Positions 10,046 to 20,679 of a stretch of 64,000 nucleotides of DNA are shown piece by piece. A model generated the notes under the pieces. That model saw only the letters and a list, made by a program, of their open reading frames with translations. It had not been told where the DNA came from and ran no database searches. The stretch is from Ascarosepion bandense. Lineage: Eukaryota; Mollusca; Cephalopoda; Sepiida; Sepiidae. The DNA is taken from assembly GCA_037127315.1 (NCBI GenBank), contig JBBBDQ010001935.1:3400001-3464000 (forward strand), read 5' to 3'. The translations under genes were made by a program, and so were the position numbers. The stretch's first letter is position 1. The number at the start of each line of letters is the position of its first letter.

Positions 10046-10582
10046 TTTTAAAATAAATATATAAATATGTATATACATTTTAATTAAAAAAAACAAATAT
10101 ATATATATATTTTAAGTTTAAAATTAATTTTTAAATTTAAATTTAATTTTTAAATTTAAATTCAAATGTCATGCATCTCAAACAGACAACCATCGACTCA
10201 AGTCAATATTCATTGTTTTCCTTAACGAAGATTTTTGGGAATCTAAGCCAAAGACGTCGAGTGGCGCTAACATGTAATACGTTAAGGTAAACCTTCTTTT
10301 CCCTTTTCTTCTCTTTTTCTTTCTCTTTTCTATTCTTTTTAAGTTTTTTATCATTTTTTCTTTTTTCTTGACTTTATCTGAATAAATTTGAACCATTCAT
10401 TGTTGTATAAATTTGGTTTGGCGGGAAGATGATGAGAGAGCCGCGAAATATGATATTATGGATTTGTAAAAAATATCCAAATTTTGTTTCTTGATTATAA
10501 TACTCTGTTAAATTTAACAAATTTTAACATTGAGTTCTCTTTGGAGTTAGTCTCTGCTGGAATGTACCGTACTAAATATCAA
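10001..10582. other. AT-rich DNA with (TA)n and pyrimidine tract, no gene
   Basis: (TA)n at about 10000-10042, AAATTTAAA-type runs to 10165, and a CTTTTC-rich pyrimidine tract at about 10288-10370. No gene is seen. Confidence 0.4.
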
Positions 10583-10588
10583 GGATTC

Positions 10589-10655
<67 letters not shown>

Positions 10656-10921
10656 CATACCTAGTGAGCCAGACAGACCAATCTAGGTTTCATCTAAACG
10701 GATCGCCAGAAAAAGCTTTTATTTCGCTCTACCTCAGTATTGAGCGCTTTTTGTTAGTTGATTACTCGTATCGAGGTTTGTTCTTTGGGATACGTGCTGA
10801 CTCGGTCCGAACCCTTTTGACTGATGTTCATGTACTTAGCTCTTTCTTTTTTAAAAAAACGTTTTTTCTCTTCTTCGTAGATCCGTGGAAGGTTTTTCGA
10901 TACGAGTATAGTTATTATCTC

Positions 10922-11004
<83 letters not shown>
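10583..11004 (+). repeat. hairpin-tailed repeat family H, copy 1, between (TA)n and (CA)n/(TA)n
   Basis: Between the (TA)n at 10583-10651 and the (CA)n/(TA)n at 10925-11004 lies a ~270-bp sequence that recurs inverted at 14480-14770 and, more diverged, at 33700-33910. Shared boxes are GTGAGCCAGAC, GCTCTACCTCAGTATTGAGCG, a TACTCG box and an AGCTCTTTCTTTTTT tract. In the other copies the GTGAGCCAGAC end is part of a long hairpin; here it is bordered by (TA)n. The 173-aa and 95-aa ORFs across this region are repeat translations. Confidence 0.55.
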
Positions 11005-11006
<2 letters not shown>

Positions 11007-11095
11007 TGTCCATTCCGTAAACGGTAAGGATAATCCAACAAGATTAACTTAATATAAAATATTAAGTGTCATATTTATATAGAGAGCTATATATA

Positions 11096-11247
11096 TTTTC
11101 CATTTCTAAAAGAGTTATTACGCGACCTAGGTTTCTACCATGAGTGCTGTCTTCGGGTGATCTTCAATAACGTTATTGAAAACTGCCTGAAGACACTACC
11201 CGTTGTAGAAACCTAGGTCGCGTAAGAACTCGTTTAGAAATGGAAAA
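11096..11247. repeat. foldback element F1, copy 1
   Basis: The arms begin TTTCTAAAAGAGTTATTACG and share GCGACCTAGGTTTCTACC with its inverted partner. A second copy with the same CGACCTAGGTTTCTACCAT core but different loop is at 37932-38061, showing that this is a dispersed family and not a chance palindrome. Confidence 0.75.
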
Positions 11248-11484
11248 ATATTCAAAAGAACACATTCTAATACAAATGTGCACTGGTCTAAACTTATTAA
11301 GACCAGAAACTAAGTAATCAATCAATCAATCAATCAATCTATATATCTATCTATATATATATATGTGTGTGTGTGTGTGTGCGTACGTGTGTGTGTGCAG
11401 ACAAAAGAAACACTTCCTGCGTTTCCTTTTGCTGTGCCATGGGCTTTGATGAGTAAGTTCTTTTCCTTTTATAATTTACTTTTT
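11248..11484. repeat. ATCA/TATC/TG microsatellites
   Basis: (ATCA)n near 11318, TATC near 11341 and TG near 11364-11398. Otherwise featureless. Confidence 0.7.
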
Positions 11485-11672
11485 ACCGTTTTTTTTTTTT
11501 AATCATATCACCCCGAGCAAGGCGGTAATGCCACTGATGTGCAGGGGGCTACGTGAAAGTGAAAAGATTGGAAAAGTGAAGACCGGCAACCACATCCTAA
11601 ACAGGGAACAAGGGATGAGCCTCTTCACCCGTTCAATAGACGTGGGTGGAGTGTGAACCGGGCGATAGTTTT
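11485..11672 (-). mobile_element. CR1/Jockey-like LINE 3' tail, one 3'UTR unit
   Basis: Begins with a T-run (minus-strand poly-A), then the complement of GCTCGGGGTGATATGATT and of TAGCCCCCTGC, then a single copy of the 3'UTR unit that is present three times at 6994-7476 and nine times at 55023-56557. Confidence 0.75.
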
Positions 11673-11871
11673 GGATATAATTATCTTTACAAATAAATTA
11701 TGTTTTAATTGCGTTTCAGCTTGGCCCTTTCTCTGTCCCGCTTCTTCTCATAAAATAAAATATATTGATTTGTTATATTTTTGATTATCATTGTATTGCC
11801 TACTGTACCCTCAGATAAAATGTTGGCCGAAAGATTCCTTAGTTTTTTTTTTTTTCAAAAACAAGTTTTCC

Positions 11872-11907
<36 letters not shown>
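11673..11907. other. PLE 3'UTR-like sequence and (TA)n
   Basis: TGTTGGCCGAAAGATTCCTT near 11821 matches TGTTGGCCGAAAGGTTCCT downstream of the PLE ORF at 33178, suggesting a remnant of that PLE family's 3' region. (TA)n at 11877-11907. Confidence 0.4.
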
Positions 11908-11910
<3 letters not shown>

Positions 11911-12306
11911 TACGATTCCCCCACCTTTGTCAGAAGAAGATTCTTTGTTGGTTTTTAATTCCTTCAGGGCTGTTAAATATCTGCGAGGAATTGAGATGTG
12001 GTTTGTTTTTTGTTTTTGTATGTAGCTGTGAATGTGAGTATACCTTGGATATACTCTTTGGTAAAATCTGAATCGATTTGTTTTATATAATTTGCATGTA
12101 TTGTGAGTATAGCCAAGGTATACTCACAGCTACATACAAAAAAAAACAAAAACAAAAAAAAAGCAAAAAAACAAAAAACAAAAAAAACAAAAAAACAAAC
12201 TACATCTCAATTCCTCGTAGATATTTAACAGCCCTGAAGGAATTAAAAATAACAACAAAGATATACACATATCTTCTTCTGACAAAGGTGTGGGGAATCG
12301 TAATCA
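11908..12306. repeat. foldback element, ~140-bp and ~190-bp arms
   Basis: 11908-12050 and 12113-12306 are reverse complements apart from an A-rich expansion (12140-12198) in the right arm. Matching blocks include GATTACGATTCCCC, CTTCAGGGCTGTTAAATATC and GTATGTAGCTGTGA. The spacer of about 60 bp has no gene. Confidence 0.75.
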
Positions 12307-12323
12307 TGGACGAACACATATAC

Positions 12324-12371
<48 letters not shown>

Positions 12372-12790
12372 GTATACTACTCACGCATATATATATATAT
12401 ATTAATAATTGTTGGTATACTCCTCACGCAGAAAGAAAAAATACTGGATTTTAAAATTAAATACATATAGGCTATGATTAAATAGGGACTTAGGTGTTTT
12501 GAATCTTTATAAATATTTCAATAGTTAAACATTGTTTAGATACACTTAAAAAAATATTTTCTTTAAAACAACATTTAAAAGTATTATTAGAGATAGGTTT
12601 ACGTTTACAAATATTAAAAAACTCTATCGCTTTCTACGTCACGTGATGTAAACATCTCGCGACGAACGCTTCTAGTTTAAATTTTAAAATCATTTATTTC
12701 TGATGAAAGGCCGAGGCCGATTTGAAATATCAAATATAAATGAATAAATACTGTAAAAAAATACATTTTTAAACTTACAACTTTTTAGCA

Positions 12791-12830
<40 letters not shown>
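12307..12830. other. palindrome-centred (AT)n and a PLE-tail relict
   Basis: ACCAACAAT-(AT)n-ATTGTTGGT at 12320-12375 is a hairpin with the microsatellite as its loop, and part of its right arm is repeated near 12407. At 12700-12733 the string CTGATGAAAGGCCGAGGCCG followed by ATTTGAAATATC recurs inverted near 30640-30680, and looks like a decayed hammerhead-type tail. (TA)n at 12797-12830. Confidence 0.45.
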
Positions 12831-12833
<3 letters not shown>

Positions 12834-13226
12834 TACCAGCCGTAATTATTAAGCAACACCAGTGTTTAAAAAAATGATGTATTTCATATAATTTTTTCGT
12901 ATTTATTGCCAAGTGAATAATTGTAAATGAAAATGGAATTATTCCTTTAAATCTTTTGTTAATACTGCACAATAACATGTGCATCAAATGAATTTATAAA
13001 TATTTAATAATTACCTATATTGCAGTTTCATCAATGAAAGAATGAAGAAAATTTAGGGTGATTTCGGACCGAGTTCATCTTTGCTTCCTTGCCTTTTAAA
13101 ATTTTGCGAAATCATAATAACAAAAGAACCATTCTATTTTCATTTAGAATTATCCACTTAAAAATAGTATGAACTACATCATTTCTTTTAAAAACTTGGG
13201 TTGCCTAATAATTACGGCCGGTAGTT
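12831..13226. mobile_element. MITE-1 (Tc1/mariner-type), copy 1
   Basis: A 396-bp non-coding element with long terminal inverted repeats of about 100 bp, starting CACTACCAGCCGTAATTATT and ending with the near-complement AATAATTACGGCCGGTAGT. It is flanked by TA on each side and has no transposase. A second copy at 16655-17336 has the same ends and interior in the reverse orientation. TA duplication and CACTACC-type ends suggest mobilisation by a Tc1/mariner transposase. Confidence 0.75.
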
Positions 13227-14130
13227 TATAATGCCAGATTAAGCGCTTTTCCCCAGAAATTGTAATTAATGACCGCTCAGCACAGTTACGGTATAAAACA
13301 CGGCTTAGCATGTGTTTAGTGGGTGTTGATCAAACGCAGATGTGCCTGCGCAGGAATCTGCGACGGGGATTGGCTCGCCTCCTGGACAAACGCGTATTAT
13401 TGGAAAACGGAGTAACCGGTCATTTTTATTATAAGTAGAAAATAGCAGTTTTTGACTAGATCATAATTCTTGCTTAATATTCACGATGAAAGTCAAAAAA
13501 TCGTAACGAAAGCTTTAGGTCATTTATTTACATAAGCATTGTTTGTCTATCTACCCAATCTTTTTAATGTATTTTCTCATGCAGTAATGTATGTGTCTGT
13601 ATGTGTGCGCTGATTTGTTACATTTTTTAAAAAATTTTTATGAGCGTGGGCAAATGTGTCTGAGCGTTTGCATGTGTGTGTCCGTGGTTTTCTCTCACTG
13701 ATAACATTTGCCTTCATGTCCGCTTAGGCATCAATGAGTTATTACTATGATTTGTTGGCAACGAATTGTCTCCGCCCACCTTCCTCAAGTTCTTCACAGC
13801 GCATTTCATTCAGCTTGCTAGAATATCAGTACACGTCAAGCGATTATAACAAGGTGTGTTTTGATTGGCTAATTCCACGAGAAAAAAAGAAAAGAGAAAG
13901 AAAATCCCGCCTCCTAGAAGGATGGGCTGATAAACTCAGTAAGTCGTTCCCGTTATGTGTACAAAGGTTGCAGGAAATTAAATTGATGACAATTAAATGC
14001 GAATTTCCATTCAATTTGGGAAAGTGAAAGAAAAATACAGAATGTATGAAACGGACCACGTGCGTGATTTTATTTTAGAAACAAAAATATCGATGTCTCA
14101 GTGAAGGCGGTTAATAAACGAGGATTGTAT
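13227..14130. other. no recognised element; mixed-composition unique-looking DNA
   Basis: About 900 bp without a recognised repeat. It includes a TATAAAA box in CGGTATAAAACACGG (about 13289) and two ATTGGCT strings (about 13370 and 13864), but there is no convincing coding exon. A 97-aa ORF at 13734-14027 has no recognised domain and is not called a gene. Confidence 0.35.
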
Positions 14131-14141
14131 AAGGCAACAAC

Positions 14142-14199
<58 letters not shown>

Positions 14200-14216
14200 G
14201 TTGTTGCCATTGTTTT

Positions 14217-14253
<37 letters not shown>

Positions 14254-14258
14254 AATGG
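14131..14258. repeat. (AT)n inside a hairpin, plus second (AT)n
   Basis: GGCAACAACATT-(AT)n-AATGTTGTTGCC at about 14132-14210 is a perfect 12-bp stem around the microsatellite. Another (AT)n follows at about 14220-14250. Confidence 0.8.
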
Positions 14259-14285
14259 TTGTTACAATGGTTTATAAAAGCATAA

Positions 14286-14343
14286 TATCACGACACAAAC
14301 ATTTTCGCGTTTCGTAGCTACGTTTGCTCCTCATCTAGTGATA
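14286..14343 (-). ncRNA. degenerate type I hammerhead
   Basis: The minus strand reads TATCAC-CTAGATGA-GGAGC...GCTAC-GAAA-CGC...GTGT-C-GTGATA. Stem I (TATCAC/GTGATA, 6 bp), stem III (ACGC/GTGT) and the C before stem I are intact. The core is CTAGATGA instead of CTGATGA (one inserted A) and stem II has a mismatch. The layout matches the ribozymes at 872 and 1829; the core insertion probably kills it. Confidence 0.5.
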
Positions 14344-14479
14344 AGTTGAAATGAAAAATAAATGGTGAAAACGATTTATTTTTTGGTAATATGATATGTA
14401 AGTGAATGTTGGGTGGGAGTTTAGTACGATTTAGCCGATATATATACACACACGTGATTATATATAGTTATACTTGTCT

Positions 14480-14770
14480 CGAAAACATTCCTTGAAAACA
14501 TTCGGACGAAGGAAAAAATGGTTTTAAAAAGAAAAAAAAGAAAGAGCTTAGGACATGAAAGTCTGTAAAAGAGTTCGGACAGAAATCAGCACGAACTTAC
14601 CCCCACCCTCTCTCAAAAAAAAAGGAAAAAAACAACAACACGAGTAATCATCTAACAGAGGGCGCTCAATACAAAGGTAGAGCGAACTTAATAGAACCTA
14701 ATGAGCCAGACGCACTTACCTGGTTTCCCCTAAACCTAGGTAGGTTCGTCTGGCTCATTAGGTTGTATTA
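14480..14770 (-). repeat. hairpin-tailed repeat family H, copy 2
   Basis: Reverse-orientation relative of 10653-10924, ending in a long hairpin at 14690-14770 whose arms share AACCTAATGAGCCAGACG with CGTCTGGCTCATTAGGTT. The block GCGCTCAATACAAAGGTAGAGC lies just before the hairpin, as in the copy at 33700-34040. Confidence 0.6.
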
Positions 14771-15039
14771 TAGATATAGATATATAGATGTATTTAATTT
14801 AACCTATTTGTTTAATCTTTATTTTTATAGGATTTTTAAAAAAATGCTTACACAAATAAATTGATACATATTTTTATGTCGGAGTTAATTCTATTTTCGT
14901 AACTTTGCGTAACATTTCGTAAAATATGGATGTATTATAAGAGTTTCAGGAAGTTTTCAACTATGTAAATATATAATTTTTGGCAAATACTTTGTTGCGT
15001 GACTAAGGATATCTGTCTGTATATATGTCTACTGTGTCT

Positions 15040-16170
15040 TTTAGGTACTTCCGCTCATTTTCGATACCTAACTTTTAAATAAAATCTGTAAAAATAAATA
15101 AACTTTCTTGAAACTTTTTAGTTTTAATTGAAAGTTAAATGATTAAATTTACTATTTACAGTAAGTAAAGAAATTATATTGAATGGATTCTAAAATTTTG
15201 CGATTTTCTTTTAATTTTTTTTTTTCTGTTTTTCGACCATTTTTGAGCGATCGACACATTTGTAAACAAAAGTTAATTCTCGGTTTTAAAAGTCTTTCAA
15301 AAATAAAATATACATCTGTGGGACGTTTTTTTTTAAATTAAATCAATTTGATTTAGACGAGTATTACTTATTTATAGCATGAAATTTAGAATAAAACTAT
15401 TTCTTAAGGACAGAGTGTTGATTTTTCTGACCTTTCGCATGATTTGACATGTGTTGACAGCCACGCAGATGTGAGATAAGTGTATGGCAAAAAGAACTGA
15501 CAAAATTGTTCCATTTTTTCCTGTACAGGAAAGAAACCTTGAAACACATGATAATTTTAATGAACAGAGAAAAACTGTCATACAAAAAATAAAATTAAAA
15601 TAATATAAAATAGAATAAATATTTTAATAATAACGAAGGCTTGATGATTTGTATTAAAATTTTCAATTTTCTATTAGTAAATATAGTCTTCACTTAATAG
15701 CTTAATAACATGACGCCAACAAATCTTTGAAGTATTTTAAAAAATGTTTTTGAAACTTTATAAATTATTATAATTAAAAAACATTTTTCTGACTATAATG
15801 TCTCTAATATATATTATTTATTAAAGCAATTAAAAGCTTATTTAATTAAATAATGTTAGTTTTATTGCATTTTTGTTTTACTACTGTGAACAAATTTCCG
15901 TAAATAAAGGAAAATACTTGAAAATAATACATGATTTACATTCACCAATGAATCCTGCGTTAAACTAAGAAAACCAATTTTCTAAACAAAGTTTAGTTTC
16001 TTAAAATTTCATGAATATAAGTGGAGGGAGAGGTAACAGGTGTAAAAAAAATATTTTTACCAAGATTTTTAAAAATGATAATTTCAAAAATAATTTTATA
16101 AATTTGTGAATAAGTTCAGAAGGTTTCATTATAATTCGACAATTATTTGATTTTTGCAACAATTTCCAAA
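15040..16170. repeat. old dispersed duplication, copy B
   Basis: Collinear but diverged partner of 5740-6990, including the CGACACATTTGT box at 15250 and GGTGTAAAAAAAATATTTTT near 16038. No recognised protein. The 69-aa and 62-aa minus-strand ORFs near 15372-15585 have no recognised domain. Confidence 0.55.
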
Positions 16171-16449
16171 TTAATGCGTTTTTCACCGGAGTTGCGTAAT
16201 ATTACATTATTTATCGTAAACACTCGTAATGAATTAATTACCTGCTAACGAAAATCAAAACAGGATTTTTACCAAAATTTCGAACGTGTTAGAAAGGATG
16301 ACAAATTTTTCAAAAATGATTAAGAAAGACTTTGATCTTTCTTCTTAATAATAACATAAAATTTTGATGGAAAAAGTACATTTCTATTCAGTTTAGGGCC
16401 TTCTTTATTCACACTATGCTGTTTTTTGTTCACCGATTTAGTGGAGGTG

Positions 16450-16490
<41 letters not shown>

Positions 16491-16494
16491 ACTA

Positions 16495-16547
<53 letters not shown>

Positions 16548-16609
16548 GCAAATGGATGTCTAACCACACGGATGAGCTGTGATACTTGTGACATTTGTAT
16601 GTGGATGAC

Positions 16610-16654
<45 letters not shown>
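16171..16654. other. AT-rich DNA with palindrome-centred (TA)n tracts
   Basis: ATTTAGTGGA near 16437 is complementary to TCCACTAAAT near 16487 with (TA)n between. Further (TA)n tracts lie at about 16500-16545 and 16613-16656. No gene. Confidence 0.5.
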
Positions 16655-16657
<3 letters not shown>

Positions 16658-17336
16658 TACCGGCTATAATTTTTAGGCCTCCCAAGCTTTTTAAAAGAAA
16701 TGATTTATTTCATACTATTTTTAAGTAGATAATTCTAAATAAAAATAGAATAGTTCTTTTGTTATTATTACTTTGCAAAATTTTCCAAGGCAAGGAAGCA
16801 AAGATAAACTCGTCCGAATCACCTTAAATTTTCTTCCTTCTTTCATTAATGAAACTGCAATATAGATAATTATTAAATATTTATAAATTAATTTGATGCA
16901 CATGTTATTGTGCAGTATTAACAAAAGGACCATTCTATTTCAGTCAGTTAAGTGCCATACGTGAAACACGCTTGGGCGATCATGTCTCGAAAGAGACATG
17001 GCTGACTTGGCAGAAGATTATTCCGCAGTAGGTTACCATTGCTTTCTGGTTGCCGGCCAAGGATATAGAACCCTATCTGTTCTGTTATTTAACCCATAAC
17101 TGGAGGGAAGAGATGGATTAATACCTTTCCCAAGGGTATTTGCGCGTAAGTGAATGCAATGAATTCAACTGGAATTCGAACTCGGCTCCCCGATTTCTCG
17201 TTCCGAGCCGATATCCACTGGACCACAATGCACATCCATTCTATTTACATCTACAATTATTCACTTGGCAATAAATACTAACATGTAGTATGAAATATAT
17301 CATTTTTTAAAAACACTGTTGTGGCCTAATAATTAT
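16655..17336. mobile_element. MITE-1 copy 2, interrupted by a SINE
   Basis: Inverted relative to the copy at 12831-13226. It starts CTACCGGCTATAATTTTTAGG and ends GTGGCCTAATAATTATATA. Interior blocks match the first copy (for example TGATGCACATGTTATTGTGCAG). A 295-bp SINE splits it at 16941-17235. Confidence 0.75.
16941..17235 (-). mobile_element. tRNA-derived SINE (family A)
   Basis: Minus-strand SINE bounded by an 11-bp perfect duplication, CCATTCTATTT (16930-16940 and 17236-17246). The head contains pol III-like A and B boxes (GGTGCAGTGG, variant here GGTCCAGTGG; GAGTTCGAATTCC). The body ends at CACTTAACTGACTG. The central GGCAACC box and the CATGTCTCGAAAGAGACATG hairpin are shared with the other A copies. 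The nested position proves that the SINE inserted after MITE-1. Confidence 0.85.
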
Positions 17337-17940
17337 ATATATATATATGGATTTCAATAAATTCACCCACATAGGTATATTTCTGGTGTTAAAAAAAACA
17401 AAACAGCGCTCCATATAATATAACTGATATATTAATATATATTATATGTCACCCCGGATTAACTTAAGTTCCCCAATATATATTTTTATTTATTAATGTG
17501 TTTATTATTTTTTTATTATTATATTTTATTATTGTTATTTTATTTATTAATATTCTATTTTTATCTTTTCCATGAAGGCTTTTCTTTTTCTCGATTATAA
17601 GATCTACACGTAATCCCCCTTGACACAGACAGAAAACGTATAACCCCTGCCCTCAAAATATCCTGCCTATTAACATTAATTTAACTTTAAAGAATTTAAT
17701 TTACAAATTCATGTTTAAGTTTTATCTCAAATTAAATTAAATTATACAATTAAAAAATTAAAAGACATCATCTCAGCATCATAACATAAAACTACCACGA
17801 ACAACGCGATAACCAAAAATCCAAAGTCCAGAATTGATCTGTTCATAATAAGCACCTGATGACTGCATAATGTATGAAAATCCGAGTCGTGCTATAGACA
17901 GAGGATATTTTATATATATTGTATCGTGGCAACAGATAAT
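17337..17940. other. AT-rich, PLE-tail-like region
   Basis: No ORF. It contains the hammerhead-like motif at 17851-17893. The sequence is otherwise unassigned. Confidence 0.35.
17851..17893 (+). ncRNA. possible minimal type I hammerhead
   Basis: AGCAC (17851-17855) pairs GTGCT (17889-17893) as stem I. CTGATGA is at 17856-17862, and a 4-bp stem II (TGCA/TGTA) has a C-U mismatch next to the core. GAAA is at 17876-17879. A very short stem III leads to GTC at 17886-17888, with cleavage expected after C17888. PLE hammerheads with tiny stem III are known as a class. The mismatch beside stem II makes activity doubtful. Confidence 0.45.
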
Positions 17941-18641
17941 TTTCTAAACATATACTGTTAAATATAAGAGAGAATGAATGTCTATTATGTTTAACCATGA
18001 GCCGTTCTAAACATCGTATTTTGGCTTTAATTTCAGTTGAAAATAAAGATAAAACTTCTCAAACATTTTTTTTTAAGTTGGTTCTAAGCTTTCGGCTTAC
18101 ATGAGCCATCTTCAGAAAGGTTACAAGGACGTTAACATAAAAACATCCACCATCAGTGACGATTTTATCTTGTGTTGACATAAAACTTTGCTAAGCAACC
18201 ATAACAGTTACCAAATAACAAACGCAGTTTGTAAATTTGTAATGCGGTTCTATGACATCATACCGCGTGAGAGCTCGAAATGATAACAGAACCATATATT
18301 TAAATGCAATGCAATGTGTTATGACCAGATTTAAATGTGATTTTATTAAATGTGGCTTGTTTGGAGATGGCCCCAATATCCAATATAAAGTTTTATGTCA
18401 ACACAAGATAAAATCATTGCTGATAGTGGTTGTTTTTATGTTAACATCCTTGTAACCTCTCTGAAGATGGCTCATGTGAGCCGAACGCTTAGAACCATCT
18501 TAATAAAAAATTATCCAAATGTTGGAGAATTTTTGTCTTTAATTTCACCTGAAATTAAAGCCAAAATACGATGTTTAGGACGGCTCATGATTAAACATAA
18601 TAGACATTCATTGTCTCTTATATTTAACGGTATATGTTTAG

Positions 18642-18645
<4 letters not shown>
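17941..18645. repeat. large inverted repeat, ~250-bp arms
   Basis: 17941-18191 and 18389-18645 are reverse complements with moderate divergence (shared blocks: AATGAATGTCTATTATGTTTAA, AACATCGTATTTTGGCTTTAA, GTTTTATGTCAACACAAGAT). Each arm holds CTGAAGATGGCTCATGT-AGCCGAA on its outward-reading strand, a relative of the CTGATGA...GAAA tail motif. The ~200-bp centre has no gene. Likely two PLE-type tails in inverted arrangement. Confidence 0.65.
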
Positions 18646-18684
<39 letters not shown>

Positions 18685-19079
18685 CTTTAATTATTTTTTT
18701 TAGTGGATACACGTATTTGAGTAGACACTCTGTTTATTTATTAAACAGTGTAAATATTTTTTTCGTCTACCAGCCTGAATAGTTATAAATAAATAAAATA
18801 AGCGTCGAATCGAAAACAAATATTCACTAAATATTACGTTTATACTGATAAAAATGTGTCGGATTAATAAGCAAAAATCTATTCTTTCTTTCGTGTTAAA
18901 TTCTAATGATGATTAGTGCGAAAACTGCTGTCTTTTCAGTACTTTACTGGTAGAAATTGCATTTTATTCTAGCAGATATTTGTCATAAAGTGCTCCACGT
19001 AAAGATAAAAATAGAGCATTAACAGAATTAACATGGGGAAGTTCACACACTTCTCCACATTAATTCTACGCCTTTTAAA
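18646..19079. other. (TA)n then unassigned AT-rich DNA
   Basis: (TA)n at 18643-18682. No gene or recognised repeat in the rest. Confidence 0.4.
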
Positions 19080-20552
19080 TAGATAATTTAGTCCTAAACT
19101 TCTAAAAAAAATGTTAGTATCATATAAGTTCAATTTATTTCTCTTCAAAATTTCGATTGTTGATTGCTAAATAAGGTCCCCATTTTCATAAAACAAAGTC
19201 TATTTTTAAATTGTCATCAAAATGAGGTAAATTTATTTCTCTTCAAAATTTAGACTATTTATTACCAAGTAAAGTATCTATTTTTATAAAAAGAAGTTTA
19301 TTTTTTAAAACTGGTATAAAAATGAGGGAAAATGTTTTCCCTTCAAAATTTTGATTGTTTATTGTTGAGTAAGTTCTCCATTTCTGTAAAATTGAAGGTT
19401 TTTAAATTGTTATAAAAATGAGGTAAATTTATTTCTCATCAGAACTTGGGCTGTTAAACGCTAAGTAAAGCCTTCATTTCTATAAAACGAAGTGTTATTT
19501 TTTTTAACTGGTATCAAAACGAGGAAAATTTATTTCACATCAAATCTCCGATTGTTTATTGCTAAGGTCTCAATTTCTATAAAACGAAGTGTTATTTTTT
19601 TAACTGGAATCAAAATGAAGAAAATTTATTTCTCTTCAAAATTTCGATTATTGATTGCTAAGTAAGGGATCTATTTCTATAAAATGACTTTTTTATTATA
19701 ATTAGAATAAGGAAAATTTAATTTCCATCAAACTTTCGATTGTTGATTGCTAAGTAAGATCTCCATTTTTATAAAACGAAGTTTTCTTTTTAAACTGTTA
19801 TCAAAATAAGGTAAATGTATTTCTCTCCAAATTTGTTGCTAACGAAAGTCGCAATTTTTATAAAAGGAACTTTTTTTTAAAAACTTGTATCAAAATGAAA
19901 TAAATTTATTTCTCTTCAAAAATGAGATTGATGATTGCTAAGTAAAGGCTCCATTACTTTAAAAAGAACCTTTATTTTATTCTGGTATTAAATGAAGTAA
20001 ATTTAATTTTCTTCAAAATTTCGATTATTGATTGCTAAGTAAGGTCACCATGTCTCTAAAATGAAGTTTTTTTAGAACTGGTATCAAAAACAACCGAAAT
20101 TTTGAAGAGAAATAAGCCTTCAAAATTTTGGTTGTTAATTGCTGAGTAGGGTTTCCATTGTTATAAAACGAAGATTTTTTTATACTGTTATCAAAATTAG
20201 GTTAGTTTATTTCTCTTCAAAACTTAAATTGATTAATAAGTTTTCCGTTTCTATAAAACGAAGTTTTTTTTAACTGTCTCAAAATGAGGTTATTTTGTTT
20301 CTCTTCATAATTTCGATTGTTGATTGTTAAGCAAGGTCTTCATTTCTATAAAATAACGTTAACTAAACTGGAACTCAAATGCGGTAAATATATTTCCCTT
20401 TAAAATTTTGTTTATTGATTTCTCAGTAAGGACTTCATTTCTGTAAAATGAAAGTTTGTTTTAAACTGGTATGAAAATGAGGCCAATTTATTTCTCTTGA
20501 AAATTTACATTGTTGATTGCTAAGTAAGGTCTTTATTTCTCCAAAACAAAAT
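19080..20552. repeat. ~105-bp satellite array, left part
   Basis: About 14 diverged head-to-tail units with the common pieces ATTGCTAAGTAAGGTCTCC, ATTTCTATAAAACGAAG, AACTGGTATCAAAATGAGG and TTATTTCTCTTCAAAATTTC. No coding potential. The array stops at 20552 and resumes in nearly the same phase at about 28145. Confidence 0.85.
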
Positions 20553-20679
20553 GTTGTAGAGCAGCTACACCCCTCTAGCGCTCTCAAAGATGGAATGGTC
20601 TGTGTTGTTCCAAAATTGCGACATAAGTCAAGATTAATTGCGGTCAGGATTTCAGAGTATCATTGACAGTCTGAGTGAG

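Noticed and set aside
10484..11041. Long overlapping ORFs rich in Ile/Tyr and Cys/Val (173 and 95 aa)
   Set aside because: They are translations of (TA)n and (CA)n tracts, open in several frames at once. Similar ORFs at 3736-4003, 30682-31050, 23286-23486, 28901-29086 and 12078-12470 were rejected for the same reason.
13734..14027. 97-aa ORF with some normal codon use
   Set aside because: No recognisable domain, start context or splice signals; not enough to call a gene, though the surrounding 900 bp is among the least repetitive DNA here.
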